From positions 1 to 64,000 of the forward strand of contig NZ_BMND01000016.1 of NCBI RefSeq assembly GCF_014646275.1: 64,000 bases of DNA. The letters run 5' to 3'. The stretch comes from Streptomyces kronopolitis. Its GTDB lineage: Bacteria; Actinomycetota; Actinomycetes; Streptomycetales; Streptomycetaceae. Within the stretch, counting starts at the first letter, position 1. Each line of letters opens with the position of its first letter. The translations under genes and the position numbers were made by a program. The notes under the pieces are model-generated. The model did not search any database and was not told the origin of the DNA. It worked only from the letters and a program-made list of their open reading frames with translations. Shown here one piece after another: positions 34,882 to 43,066 of this stretch.

Positions 34882-34897
34882 TTCGGTGCTCACCGAA
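34882..34897. promoter_or_regulatory. Palindromic operator candidate between the divergent pair
   Basis: TTCGGTG-CT-CACCGAA is a perfect inverted repeat with 7-bp arms in the 67-bp gap between the two divergent genes. The position would let the ArsR-type protein control both. Confidence 0.6.
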
Positions 34898-34923
34898 ATG
34901 TGATGAGAGGTTACTCTGTGTAG

Positions 34924-35685
34924 ATGAAACGATGGGACGCCGATCAGGAAAGCGCCGCGGAGACCCCCGATCTGGCCGCCCTCGCGGCGCTGCTCGCGGA
35001 CCGCACCCGCGCCGCCATCTGCATGGCCCTGCTCGACGGCGGCGCCTGGACCGCCGGTGAACTCGCGGAATACGCCGCGGTGGCCCCCTCCACCACCACC
35101 GAGCACCTCAACCTCCTGGTCTCCGGCGGCCTGCTCGCCGAGGAGCGCCGGGGCCGGCGGCGCTATGTGCGGCTGGCCGGCCCGGAGACCGCGGAGACCC
35201 TGGAGAACCTCGCCGGTCTGGCCCCCTACCGCCGGGTCCCGGTGCGCTCGCTGGCCGAGGCCAACCACCGCCGCGCGCTGCACCACGCCCGCACCTGCTA
35301 CGACCACATCGCCGGCGCGCTCGGCGTCGCCATCGCCGCCGCCATGACCGAACGCGGCCTGCTTGCGCGGGACTACGGCCTGGTGCTGACGGTCTCCGGC
35401 GCCAACTGGCTGACCGCGCTGGGGATTTCCGACGCCGGGCCCTCGGTCGCCCGCCGGGCGCACGTCCGCACCTGCCTCGACTGGACGGTGCGCCGCCAGC
35501 ACCTCTCCGGCGCGGTCGGCGCCGCCCTCTACCGGCACGCCCTGGAGCACGACTGGGTCTCCAAGGCCCTCACCACCCGCGTCCTGACCGTCACCGCGAC
35601 CGGCCGACGGGCCTTCCGCGACCGCCTCGGCCTGCCCGACGAGGCGCTCTACCCGTCCCTGGCGCTCAGCCCGCCCCGGACCTGA
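34924..35685 (+). CDS. ArsR-type winged-helix transcriptional regulator
   Basis: A 253-residue regulator. Residues about 15-80 form a winged helix: ALLADRTRAAICMALLDGGAWTAGELAEYAAVAPSTTTEHLNLLVSGGLLAEERRGRRRYVRLAG. The C-terminal 150 residues form a larger helical domain (SLAEANHRRALHHARTCYDHIAGALG and later DWVSKALTTRVLTVTATGRRAFRDRLG), seen in a streptomycete subfamily. No metal-binding CxC motif is present, so it is probably not a metal sensor. It is divergent from the flavin-reductase-like gene. Confidence 0.85.
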   Translation: MKRWDADQESAAETPDLAALAALLADRTRAAICMALLDGGAWTAGELAEYAAVAPSTTTEHLNLLVSGGLLAEERRGRRRYVRLAGPETAETLENLAGLAPYRRVPVRSLAEANHRRALHHARTCYDHIAGALGVAIAAAMTERGLLARDYGLVLTVSGANWLTALGISDAGPSVARRAHVRTCLDWTVRRQHLSGAVGAALYRHALEHDWVSKALTTRVLTVTATGRRAFRDRLGLPDEALYPSLALSPPRT

Positions 35686-35728
35686 ACCGCGGGCCGGGGC
35701 TCAGGGGTTGGCCCACACGGCGGCACCC

Positions 35729-36205
35729 CTAGGCGTTGCCGTCCTCCATGAGGCGCGCCGGGAAGCCGCCGGTGGCGATCGGGCCCCAGCGCAGCGGCAC
35801 CACCCGGATCAGCGACTTGCCCTGCGTGCGCATCGCCTCGCGGTACTCGTCCCAGTCCGGGTGCTCCCCGGCGATGTTGCGGTAGTACTCCACGAGCGGC
35901 TCGATCGCGTCCGGGGTGTCGAGGACCTCGGCCTCGCCGTCGATCTGCACCCACGGGCCGTTCCACTCGTCGGACAGCACCAGCACGCTGACCGACGAGA
36001 CCCGGCGGGCGTTGCGGGCCTTGGCGCGCTCCGGGTACGTCGACATCACCAGCCGGCCGGAGTCGTCCACCCCGCAGGTCAGCGGCGAGCCCTGCGGGGT
36101 GCCGTCGCTGCGGCGGGTGAGCAGGATCGCGCGGTGCCGGGGGCGGACGAACTCCAGCAGCTCGGGCAGTTCGACGCGGCGGTTGGTGGCGGTGGAAGGG
36201 CTCAT
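35729..36205 (-). CDS. PPOX-class F420-dependent oxidoreductase-like protein
   Basis: A 158-residue split-barrel protein. RRHRAILLTRRSDGTPQGSPLTCGVDDSGRLVMSTYPERAKARNARR is typical of actinobacterial PPOX-class F420 enzymes, followed by VSVLVLSDEWNGPWVQIDGEAEV and a C-terminal RVVPLRWGPIATGGFP segment. Such proteins bind FMN or F420 and reduce varied substrates, which cannot be told here. It stands alone, convergent with the ArsR gene. Confidence 0.85.
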   Translation of the reverse strand: MSPSTATNRRVELPELLEFVRPRHRAILLTRRSDGTPQGSPLTCGVDDSGRLVMSTYPERAKARNARRVSSVSVLVLSDEWNGPWVQIDGEAEVLDTPDAIEPLVEYYRNIAGEHPDWDEYREAMRTQGKSLIRVVPLRWGPIATGGFPARLMEDGNA

Positions 36206-36334
36206 GCCGACGAGCTTAGGGCGCCGCGGCCGCGATCCGCCGGACCGGGCGGCGGCGGGACGCCCCGGTGCCGCCCGGCGCCCGGCCGCCGGGCGGTGTG
36301 TGCCGAGCCGTGTCTGCCGCCCGGCCGATGCCGC

Positions 36335-36823
36335 TCAGTCCTTGAACAACTGCTTGCCGGTGGCCGCGTCCACGACCTTGCGGCCGTCCAGCGGGCTCTT
36401 GAGCCGGACCTTCACCTTGTCGGTCGCCAGCTGCTCGGTGCACATCCCCTTGTTGCTCTTGCGCTTGCCCCAGCCGGAGACCACCACCAGGTCCTTCGAC
36501 TCGTGGCTGCGGGCGCCGAAGTGGACATCGCAGGCGCTGTGCCCGACCGTCACCGTGATCTCCCGGACGCCTTTGTCCTTGGGACGGTCCGCGCCGGCCA
36601 GCGGCAGCAGCGCCTGCTGCCGCTGGGTGACCGGGGACACCTTCGGCCAGTCCCGCACGATCTGGTCCGCGCGCCGCTCGAAGGCGTCCTGCTTCTTCGG
36701 GGCGGGCGCGGTGCCCACGGTCTGCTTCTGCTCCCCGCAGCCGGTCAGCGCGACGGTGCCGGCGGTGGCCAGCGCGAGCACGGCGGTGAGGGTACGGGTG
36801 CGGGAGAGGTGGGATCCTCGCAT
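36335..36823 (-). CDS. Secreted lipoprotein of unknown function
   Basis: A 162-residue precursor with a basic n-region, a hydrophobic stretch and lipobox LTGC with Cys29, so it is lipidated by Lgt and membrane-anchored outside. The mature part is basic and hydrophilic with two further cysteines (HSACDVHF and KGMCTEQ) that could form a disulfide. ATG 36823 was chosen because AAGGAGG lies 7 nt upstream. I do not recognise the family. Confidence 0.8.
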   Translation of the reverse strand: MRGSHLSRTRTLTAVLALATAGTVALTGCGEQKQTVGTAPAPKKQDAFERRADQIVRDWPKVSPVTQRQQALLPLAGADRPKDKGVREITVTVGHSACDVHFGARSHESKDLVVVSGWGKRKSNKGMCTEQLATDKVKVRLKSPLDGRKVVDAATGKQLFKD

Positions 36824-36953
36824 GACAATGCCTCCTTGGTCAGCGGTGTGACGTGCCGGAGGCAAGACAGGTTCCGGCCCGATCCCGCGGGCGGTGCGCC
36901 AGGCGCACGATCTGCCCCTGGCGTAACCGCCACCCGGGTGGACCGCCCGCCGC

Positions 36954-36959
36954 TAGCGT
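36954..36959 (+). promoter_or_regulatory. -10 hexamer for leaderless metallo-beta-lactamase-fold gene
   Basis: TAGCGT ends 7 nt before ATG 36967. Confidence 0.45.
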
Positions 36960-36966
36960 CCGGGAC

Positions 36967-37698
36967 ATGGACACACTGACCCGGATCACCCGCACCGTCT
37001 GGCACCTCCCCTTCCCCGTCGGGCACGTGTACCTCGTCGCCCTGCCCGACGGGGGATACGCCGCGGTCGACACCGGCGTCCCCGGCTCCGCCCCGGCCGT
37101 CCTGGACGCCCTCGACCGTCTCGGCGGGAGCCCCCACCGGCTGCGGCAGATCGTGCTGACCCACCACCACCTCGACCACATGGGCTCCGCCGCTGACCTG
37201 GTCGCCGCCACCGGCGCCCGTGTCCTGGCCGGCGCCCTGGACGCCCCGTACATCCGCGGCACCGCGCCCGCCCCCGAGCCGGAGCTCACCCCCGCCGAAC
37301 GGCGGCTGTTCGCAGGGGTCATGGGCGGTCTCTCGGCCGCCGGCACCCCGCCGCCGCGCCCCGCCGAGGTCGACCGGGAACTGCACGACGGGGACACCCT
37401 GGAGGACTGGCCGGAAACGGTGCGGGTGCTGCACGTGCCCGGCCACACCCCCGGCGGGATCGCGCTGCACCTGCCGGAGAGCGGGGTGCTCTTCCCCGGC
37501 GACCTCATCGGCACCGACCCCGAGGGCCGCCGTGCCGTCCTCGGCCCGGGCAACGTCGCCCGCGAGGAGGCCCTCGCGTCCTTCCGGCGGCTCGTCGCGC
37601 TCGGCGCCGACACGGTGTGCGTCCCGCACGGGGTGCCGCTGCGCACCGGCGCCCGGGAGATGCTGGACGCGGCCACCCCCGCGACGGACTGGCTGTAG
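36967..37698 (+). CDS. Metallo-beta-lactamase-fold hydrolase
   Basis: A 243-residue MBL-fold enzyme. The metal motif H66-x-H68-x-D70-H71 (TTHHHLDHMG region) is intact, followed by VPGHTPGGIALHLP and LFPGDLIG with the later ligands, and VPHGVPL at the end. The overall pattern is of the glyoxalase II-like hydrolase group rather than antibiotic-destroying lactamases. The substrate is unknown. The ATG is 7 nt downstream of TAGCGT, suggesting a leaderless transcript. Confidence 0.88.
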   Translation: MDTLTRITRTVWHLPFPVGHVYLVALPDGGYAAVDTGVPGSAPAVLDALDRLGGSPHRLRQIVLTHHHLDHMGSAADLVAATGARVLAGALDAPYIRGTAPAPEPELTPAERRLFAGVMGGLSAAGTPPPRPAEVDRELHDGDTLEDWPETVRVLHVPGHTPGGIALHLPESGVLFPGDLIGTDPEGRRAVLGPGNVAREEALASFRRLVALGADTVCVPHGVPLRTGAREMLDAATPATDWL

Positions 37699-37814
37699 GC
37701 GCGTCCGGGGGCGCCGCGGGGCGTGCCGGGGGCGGCGCCCCGGCGGTGTGCGGCCGCGCGGATACCCTCGGGCGGGCCGGGGCCGGCAGCGGACCGGCCC
37801 GAGGAGGCGCAGAC

Positions 37815-38525
37815 GTGAGGAGCACGGGGATGCGGCTGTACACCCATGAGTGGGGTGCCGGTGAGCGGATCGCGGTGCTGGTCCACGGGCTGATGTCCGA
37901 TCACCGCACCTGGCACCGGGTCGGCCCGGCGCTCGCCGGGCGCGGCTACCGCGTCCTCGCCGTCGATCTGCGCGGCCACGGCCGCAGCCCGCGCGGCGAC
38001 TACGGACCCGAACTGTTCGCCGACGACCTCGTGGAGACCCTGCCCGCGGCTCCCGAACTCGCCCTCGGGCACTCGCTGGGCGGGCTGGCGCTGTCCCTGG
38101 CGGTGGAGCGGCTGCGGCCGCGGCGGGCGGTGTACAGCGACCCGGCGTGGTCGCTCGCCGGGCTCGGACAGTCCGTCGACCCGGCCCTGTTCGTCGCGTT
38201 CAAGCGGGCCGACCGCGCGCGGGTGCGGATGTTCAACCCGCGCTGGAGCGAGGCCGACCTCGACATCGAGCTGGCCACCGTCGCGGACTGGGACACCGCG
38301 ACCGCCCTCGCACTGTCCGCCGGGCACCGCGAGGACCGTACGCCGCACAAGCCCGTCGTCCCCTCGCTGGTGCAGTTCGCGGGGGAGGGCTTCCTCTTCT
38401 CCGCGCCCGCGGCGGCCGAGCTGACCGACCGCGGCTTCGAGGTCCGTACGGTGCCCGGCGTGGGCCACACCCTGCACCGCGACGACTTCGACGCCTTCAT
38501 GGCGGGCCTGGAGGGATGGGTGTAG
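37815..38525 (+). CDS. Alpha/beta-hydrolase
   Basis: A 236-residue hydrolase. Oxyanion-hole region VLVHGLMSDHRTW, nucleophile elbow GHSLGG with S87, and the catalytic His in VPGVGHTLHRDD are visible, the acid lying between. GAGGAGG lies 7 nt before GTG 37815, which decides the start over ATG 37830. It is on the same strand as the MBL-fold gene with a 116-bp gap. The substrate is unknown. Confidence 0.88.
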   Translation: MRSTGMRLYTHEWGAGERIAVLVHGLMSDHRTWHRVGPALAGRGYRVLAVDLRGHGRSPRGDYGPELFADDLVETLPAAPELALGHSLGGLALSLAVERLRPRRAVYSDPAWSLAGLGQSVDPALFVAFKRADRARVRMFNPRWSEADLDIELATVADWDTATALALSAGHREDRTPHKPVVPSLVQFAGEGFLFSAPAAAELTDRGFEVRTVPGVGHTLHRDDFDAFMAGLEGWV

Positions 38526-38574
38526 GGATGTTGAAGGCAGCGACTGGAGCCCCGGCCGGGCGGCCGCCGGGCCG

Positions 38575-39480
38575 TCAGGTGTCGCAGTCCAGCAGCGTCT
38601 TGCACAGCCCGCAGCGCGCCTGGAGCCGGCCGCGGACCGGGACCCGGATCCGCTGGTGGCAGGCGGGGCAGGGGAAGGTCACCCGCAGCGGCGAGGGGCC
38701 CTCGAAGGCGTAGCCGTCCCCGCCGGCGGCCGCGGCGGGCCGGGCCGTCCGCCCCGGCTCCCGCGCCGCCCGGCGGTCCTTGGCGTAGCGCAGCCGGGCG
38801 GCCCAGCCGGCGCCCGCCAGCGGGGGCCGGCGCCGGTCCCGGGCGGCCCGCTCCGCGCCCGCCGTGTACGCCTCGTACGCCTGCGGGCTGGTGAACCACG
38901 GCGCCGGGTCCTCGCCGAAGAACCGGGCCCGCAGGGCGAGGACATAGCCGAACTCCTCCGGCGTCAGATAGCCGAGCTTCTGCGAGAACGGGCCGTGCTC
39001 GCGGTAGGCGTCCAGCAGCAGCCAGCCCGCGCCGAGGTAGGTCGTGGCGGTGTCGGTGAGGATCTCGTTGTCGCGGGTGCCGGGGAAGGACAGGTCCAGC
39101 CGGTGCAGGCAGATGTGCATGACTTCGTGGGCCAGTGCGGCGCCGATGTCCGTGCGGTGCGTGGCGAAGCGGTCGTTCAGCTCGATGAAGTACTCGGGAC
39201 CCGCGGTGAGTTCGACGTTCGCGGCGTGTTCCATCGCGCGGAAGGTGATGACCATCCGGGCGTCCGGCAGATGCAGCTGCCGCACCAGGGCGCGGGCGAC
39301 CCGCTGCGCCCCCAGGTGCAGGTCCTCGGTCTCGTCGAAGGCCACGTCGACCGGCAGCACGCTGGTGTCGAAGGTGCTGACCGTGTCGTGGGACAGGCGG
39401 GTGAAGAGGGCGTGGACGGCCGCACGCACCGTGTCGAGATGGGGGAAACCGTGCTCGATCTCACTGCTGCCGGAGGTCAC
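38575..39480 (-). CDS. HExxH metallopeptidase-like protein with C-terminal zinc ribbon
   Basis: A 301-residue cytoplasmic protein. A metal-binding H118-E-V-M-H122 sits in ALAHEVMHICLHRLDL, followed by EILTDTATTYLGAG, which could give the third ligand. At the C-terminus CPAC (271-274) and CGLC (290-293) form a probable zinc ribbon. No signal peptide is seen, so a cytosolic peptidase or a DNA/RNA-linked role is possible. I do not recognise a named family. Confidence 0.7.
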   Translation of the reverse strand: MTSGSSEIEHGFPHLDTVRAAVHALFTRLSHDTVSTFDTSVLPVDVAFDETEDLHLGAQRVARALVRQLHLPDARMVITFRAMEHAANVELTAGPEYFIELNDRFATHRTDIGAALAHEVMHICLHRLDLSFPGTRDNEILTDTATTYLGAGWLLLDAYREHGPFSQKLGYLTPEEFGYVLALRARFFGEDPAPWFTSPQAYEAYTAGAERAARDRRRPPLAGAGWAARLRYAKDRRAAREPGRTARPAAAAGGDGYAFEGPSPLRVTFPCPACHQRIRVPVRGRLQARCGLCKTLLDCDT

Positions 39481-39746
39481 CCGGCCACTGTACGGCGCGC
39501 CGGGAACGTCCGGTATGGGCCGTACGGGGCAGGTGGGGCAGGGGAGTTGGCCGGATGCGGGCTCTTGTCACTCCGGCCCGGCGGTCCACATAATCACAGG
39601 GCGCTCTTTCGGACTCATCCCCCACTGGGTCCGGACGCTTACGGCGTGCTGTCTTCCGCCATGTGCACGGTGCGGCGGGTCACGTCCGGCTCCGGTGTTG
39701 GCATGGGCCCGTCATCGACGTGCAACCCCCCACGGAAGGAAGCCCG

Positions 39747-40550
39747 TTGCGCACTTACCGGAAGCTTCTCGCGAGATCCACCGCCGTCGGCGCGGTCGCC
39801 CTGGCCGCCGTCAGCCTCCAGCCGGGCCCGGCCCAAGCCGCCCCCGACCCCGCCGGCTCCGTCCACACCCAGGTCGTCGGCGGCACCAAGGCCGACCAGG
39901 GTGAATTCCCCTTCATGGTCCGGCTGTCGATGGGCTGCGGCGGCGCCCTGTACGCCAAGGACATCGTGCTCACCGCGGCGCACTGCGTCGACGGCAGCGG
40001 CCCCAACACCTCCATCACGGCCACCGCCGGCGTCGCCGACCTGGAGGACTCCCACGCCGTCAAGGTCAAGTCCACCCAGGTCCTGCAGGCCCCCGGCTAC
40101 CAGGGCAAGGGCAAGGACTGGGCGCTCATCAAGCTCGCCAAGCCGGTCGACCAGCCCACCCTGAAGATCGCCCAGGACGACAAGCTCAACAGCGGCGACT
40201 TCACCATCGCCGGCTGGGGCGCCGACAAGGAGGGCGGCGACCAGCAGCGCTACCTCCTCAAGGCGACCGTGCCGTTCGTCGACGACGCCACCTGCCAGAA
40301 GGCCTACGGCGACCAGCTGACGCCCGGCGACGAGATCTGCGCCGGCAAGATGGACACCGGCGGCGTCGACACCTGCCAGGGCGACTCCGGCGGCCCGATG
40401 TTCCGCAAGGACGACGCCGGCCAGTGGCTCCAGGTCGGCATCGTCTCCTGGGGCGACGGCTGCGCACGGCCCGGCAAGCCCGGCGTCTACAGCGAGGTGA
40501 GCACCTTCGCCGCCGACATCAAGAAGGCCGCGGACGGCCTCGGCGGCTGA
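39747..40550 (+). CDS. Secreted trypsin-like serine protease
   Basis: A 267-residue precursor of chymotrypsin fold. A signal peptide covers about residues 1-31, a short propeptide ends before VVGG (43-46), and the triad is H79 (TAAHC), D124 (KDWALIKL) and S214 (GDSGGP). D208 sits six residues before the serine, the specificity-pocket Asp of trypsin, so it should cut after Arg/Lys. The start is TTG 39747, chosen because GGAAGGA lies 6 nt upstream and the in-frame sequence before it is not a signal peptide. Confidence 0.95.
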   Translation: MRTYRKLLARSTAVGAVALAAVSLQPGPAQAAPDPAGSVHTQVVGGTKADQGEFPFMVRLSMGCGGALYAKDIVLTAAHCVDGSGPNTSITATAGVADLEDSHAVKVKSTQVLQAPGYQGKGKDWALIKLAKPVDQPTLKIAQDDKLNSGDFTIAGWGADKEGGDQQRYLLKATVPFVDDATCQKAYGDQLTPGDEICAGKMDTGGVDTCQGDSGGPMFRKDDAGQWLQVGIVSWGDGCARPGKPGVYSEVSTFAADIKKAADGLGG

Positions 40551-40568
40551 CCGCCGCACCGCACCGAA

Positions 40569-40595
40569 GGGCCCGGGAGACGTCCCGGGCCCTTT
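40569..40595 (+). terminator. Terminator of the trypsin gene
   Basis: GGGCCCGGGA pairs with TCCCGGGCCC (10 bp, loop GACG), followed by TTT. Confidence 0.85.
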
Positions 40596-40752
40596 CGCCG
40601 CGGCGGACGCCCGCGGCCCCGCCCCGGGCCCTTGGTCCCGCCGCCCCATGGACCTTGGTCCGTCCGGTCCGGGACCAAAATCGTGCTTTCGGCCGGGCTT
40701 TGTCCCGTCACGGATGACCGTACGGCCTATGGGCGCACCCCGTGCGGCTCCT

Positions 40753-40758
40753 TAGCGT
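40753..40758 (+). promoter_or_regulatory. -10 hexamer for the small membrane gene
   Basis: TAGCGT ends 6 nt before ATG 40765 and supports that start as leaderless. Confidence 0.4.
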
Positions 40759-40764
40759 GAAGCC

Positions 40765-40950
40765 ATGACCATCCAGCCCCGACCCCGTACCCGGCTGCCG
40801 GCGTGCGGCCGTGACCGCGACCACCGCACGACCGTCCTCGCCGCGCTGTTCCTCGCCGCCTCCGCCGCGGCCGTCGTCTACGTCCTGCTCGGCGTGCAGG
40901 ACCGGCCCGTCGAGCCGGCCGGGGTTCCCTCGCAGGCGGTCCGGGGCTGA
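40765..40950 (+). CDS. Small single-pass membrane protein ahead of the two-component system
   Basis: A 61-residue protein with a basic N-terminus and one hydrophobic helix (about residues 23-43, TTVLAALFLAASAAAVVYVLL). A TAGCGT hexamer ends 6 nt before its ATG. The gene lies 101 bp before the response regulator on the same strand, but a functional link is not shown. Confidence 0.55.
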   Translation: MTIQPRPRTRLPACGRDRDHRTTVLAALFLAASAAAVVYVLLGVQDRPVEPAGVPSQAVRG

Positions 40951-41051
40951 ACGTGCCCAACGGGTCTCCCGGTCCCGGCGGCGCCGTGCGCCCCGCCGGC
41001 CGGACGGATGGACACCCGCGCCCGGCCCCCGCGGCGCCGGGGAGGAACGGC

Positions 41052-41732
41052 ATGCCGATCAGCGTGGTCATCGCGGACGACCAGGAGATGGTCCGGATGG
41101 GATTCCGGATGATTCTGGAGAGCCAGCCCGACATCGAGGTCCTCGACGACGTCATCGACGGCCGGGCCGCCCTCGACGCCGTGGCCCGGCTGCGCCCCGA
41201 CGTGCTGCTGCTCGACATCCGGATGCCCGCCGTCGACGGGCTGGAGGTCACCCGCCGGCTCTCCGAGCTGGCCGCCGCCCACCCCGAGCACGGGCCGCGC
41301 CCCCGCATCGTCATCGTCACCACCTTCGACCTGGACGAATACGTCCATGCCGCGCTGCGCGACGGGGCCAGCGGCTTCCTGCTGAAGGACGCCAGCCCCG
41401 CCCTGCTCGTCGAGGCCGTCCGCGCCGCGGCCGCCGGCGACTCCCTGGTCTCGCCCGCGATCACCGTCCGGCTGCTGCGCCGGCTGGCCCCCGCCGCCGG
41501 CCGCGGCCGCCCGGCCCGCACCCCCTGCGACCCGCTCACCGAGCGCGAACAGGACGTCGTGCGGGCGCTGGCCGGGGGCCTGACCAACGCCGAGATCGCC
41601 GGCGAACTCTTCGTCTCGCTGTCCACCGTCAAGACGCATCTGGCGAACGTGCAGCACAAGCTGGACGCCCGCAACCGCGTCGAGATCGCCGCCTGGGCCT
41701 GGGAGACCGGGCTGGTCACGGGCAGATCGTGA
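41052..41732 (+). CDS. NarL/LuxR-family response regulator
   Basis: A 226-residue two-component regulator. The receiver domain has the acidic pair D9-D10, phosphoacceptor D55 in LLLDIRMP, T in VTTFD and K in LLKD. The C-terminal LuxR-type helix-turn-helix reads LTEREQDVVRALAGGLTNAEIAGELFVSLSTVKTHLANVQHKL. ATG 41052 has GGAGGA just upstream. Its stop overlaps the histidine-kinase start, so the two form a pair. Targets are not known; the secreted GH101 gene lies directly downstream. Confidence 0.95.
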   Translation: MPISVVIADDQEMVRMGFRMILESQPDIEVLDDVIDGRAALDAVARLRPDVLLLDIRMPAVDGLEVTRRLSELAAAHPEHGPRPRIVIVTTFDLDEYVHAALRDGASGFLLKDASPALLVEAVRAAAAGDSLVSPAITVRLLRRLAPAAGRGRPARTPCDPLTEREQDVVRALAGGLTNAEIAGELFVSLSTVKTHLANVQHKLDARNRVEIAAWAWETGLVTGRS

Positions 41733-42922
41733 GCGAGCGCACCGGCAAGCGGCTGGTCCCGGGCAGGAGCCCGGCGGCGCGCCGGCACCTGCCCCGCCCG
41801 CGGCCCGGCGCCGCCGCCAAGGCCGCCCTGGCGGTGCTGCTGCTGTTCCTCGTCGGCTTCGAGACGGTCGAACTGGCCGGCCAGCCCCTGCGCCCCTACG
41901 CCACGGTGGTGGTCACCTCCGTCGTGGTCTGCCTGTGCGCGGTGCCCCTCAGCCGGATCCCGCTGACCGTCCGGGCCTGGACCGCGGCCACCGTCTCCCT
42001 GGCCGGCTCGGCGGTACTGATCGCCGGACAGCACGCCCTGCAGGTGTGGGGCCTGGGCGAGGGCATCGCGCTGCTCGTCCTGCTCACCGCCGTCCTGCAC
42101 CGCGCGCCCGCCCGCACCGCCGCCGTCCTCGGCCCGCTGCTGGGCCTGGCCTGCATGCTCACCCCCGTGCGGGACATCCGGATGGGCATCTTCACCCTCG
42201 TGCACGCGGTGCTCACCGTGGTCGTCGTCGCCTACTCGCTGATCCTGCGCCGCCAGGACGCCCAGCGGCTGCGCGACCTCGCCGCGGTCCGCGCCGCCGA
42301 GCGGCTGGAGCTGGCGCGGGAACTGCACGACCTGGTCGCCCACCACGTCACCGGCATCGTCGTCCAGGCCCGCGCCGCCCGCTACACCGCCCTGGAAGGA
42401 CAGCAGGCCGACGCCACCTTCGAACGGATCGAGGCCTCCGGCAGCGAGGCGCTGGGCGCGATGCGCCGGCTGGTGCGGGTGCTGCGCGAGAACGGCGCCG
42501 AGCCCCACCCGGTCGCCGGGCTCGCCGAGGTCCGGGCGCTGACCGACGCGTTCGCCCGCACCGGCCCGCCGGTCGTCCTCGCCGTCGACCGGACGGTGGC
42601 CGACGCGCTGCCCGCCGATGTGGCGGCCGCGGTCTACCGCATCGTGCGCGAGGCGCTCACCAACATCCGCAAGCACGCCGCGGACGCCACGGCGGTCCGC
42701 ATCGGCCTGCGCTCCGTCCCCCTCGGCGCGGAACTGCGCATCGCCAACGACGGCGGCGCCCCCGCCCGCCTGTGCGAACAGGCCCGCGGCGGCGGCTTCG
42801 GCCTGGCCGGGCTCACCGAACGGGCCGAGGCGATGGGCGGCCGGCTGGCCGCGGGCCCCTCGGCCGAGGGCGGCTGGGAGCTGACCGCCTTCCTGCCCCT
42901 CGACGGCGGCACACCCGCCTGA
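41729..42922 (+). CDS. Sensor histidine kinase (HisKA_3 family)
   Basis: A 397-residue membrane kinase. The N-terminal half has about five or six hydrophobic helices with almost no extracytoplasmic domain, suggesting it senses something in or at the membrane. The phosphoacceptor is H200 in RELHDLVAHHVTG, and the ATPase domain ends with VYRIVREALTNIRKHA and GGFGLAGLTERAEAMGG. The GTG start overlaps the regulator stop by four bases. Confidence 0.94.
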   Translation: MSERTGKRLVPGRSPAARRHLPRPRPGAAAKAALAVLLLFLVGFETVELAGQPLRPYATVVVTSVVVCLCAVPLSRIPLTVRAWTAATVSLAGSAVLIAGQHALQVWGLGEGIALLVLLTAVLHRAPARTAAVLGPLLGLACMLTPVRDIRMGIFTLVHAVLTVVVVAYSLILRRQDAQRLRDLAAVRAAERLELARELHDLVAHHVTGIVVQARAARYTALEGQQADATFERIEASGSEALGAMRRLVRVLRENGAEPHPVAGLAEVRALTDAFARTGPPVVLAVDRTVADALPADVAAAVYRIVREALTNIRKHAADATAVRIGLRSVPLGAELRIANDGGAPARLCEQARGGGFGLAGLTERAEAMGGRLAAGPSAEGGWELTAFLPLDGGTPA

Positions 42923-42964
42923 CGGCTCACCCAGATCGCCCCCGGCGCCCCACCGGCCCCCATC

Positions 42965-42995
42965 TGTCCAACACCTGCCCCTCCTTTGTCCATGG
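42965..42995. promoter_or_regulatory. TGTCCA direct repeats upstream of the GH101 gene
   Basis: TGTCCA occurs at 42965-42970 and 42987-42992, 22 bp apart (about two helical turns). The second copy is within CTTTGTCCATGG (42984-42995), a 12-mer that recurs in inverse orientation upstream of the AraC-type gene. Confidence 0.5.
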
Positions 42996-43066
42996 GCGCA
43001 CGCCCCGCCCCCGCAGCACGCTGTCCGCCGACAGGCAGCACCGCCGCACACAGGAGGACCGCGCGC

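Noticed and set aside
36967..37698. Antibiotic-resistance beta-lactamase
   Set aside because: It has the metal motif but lacks an export signal and the sequence features of class B lactamases; a generic MBL-fold hydrolase is more likely.
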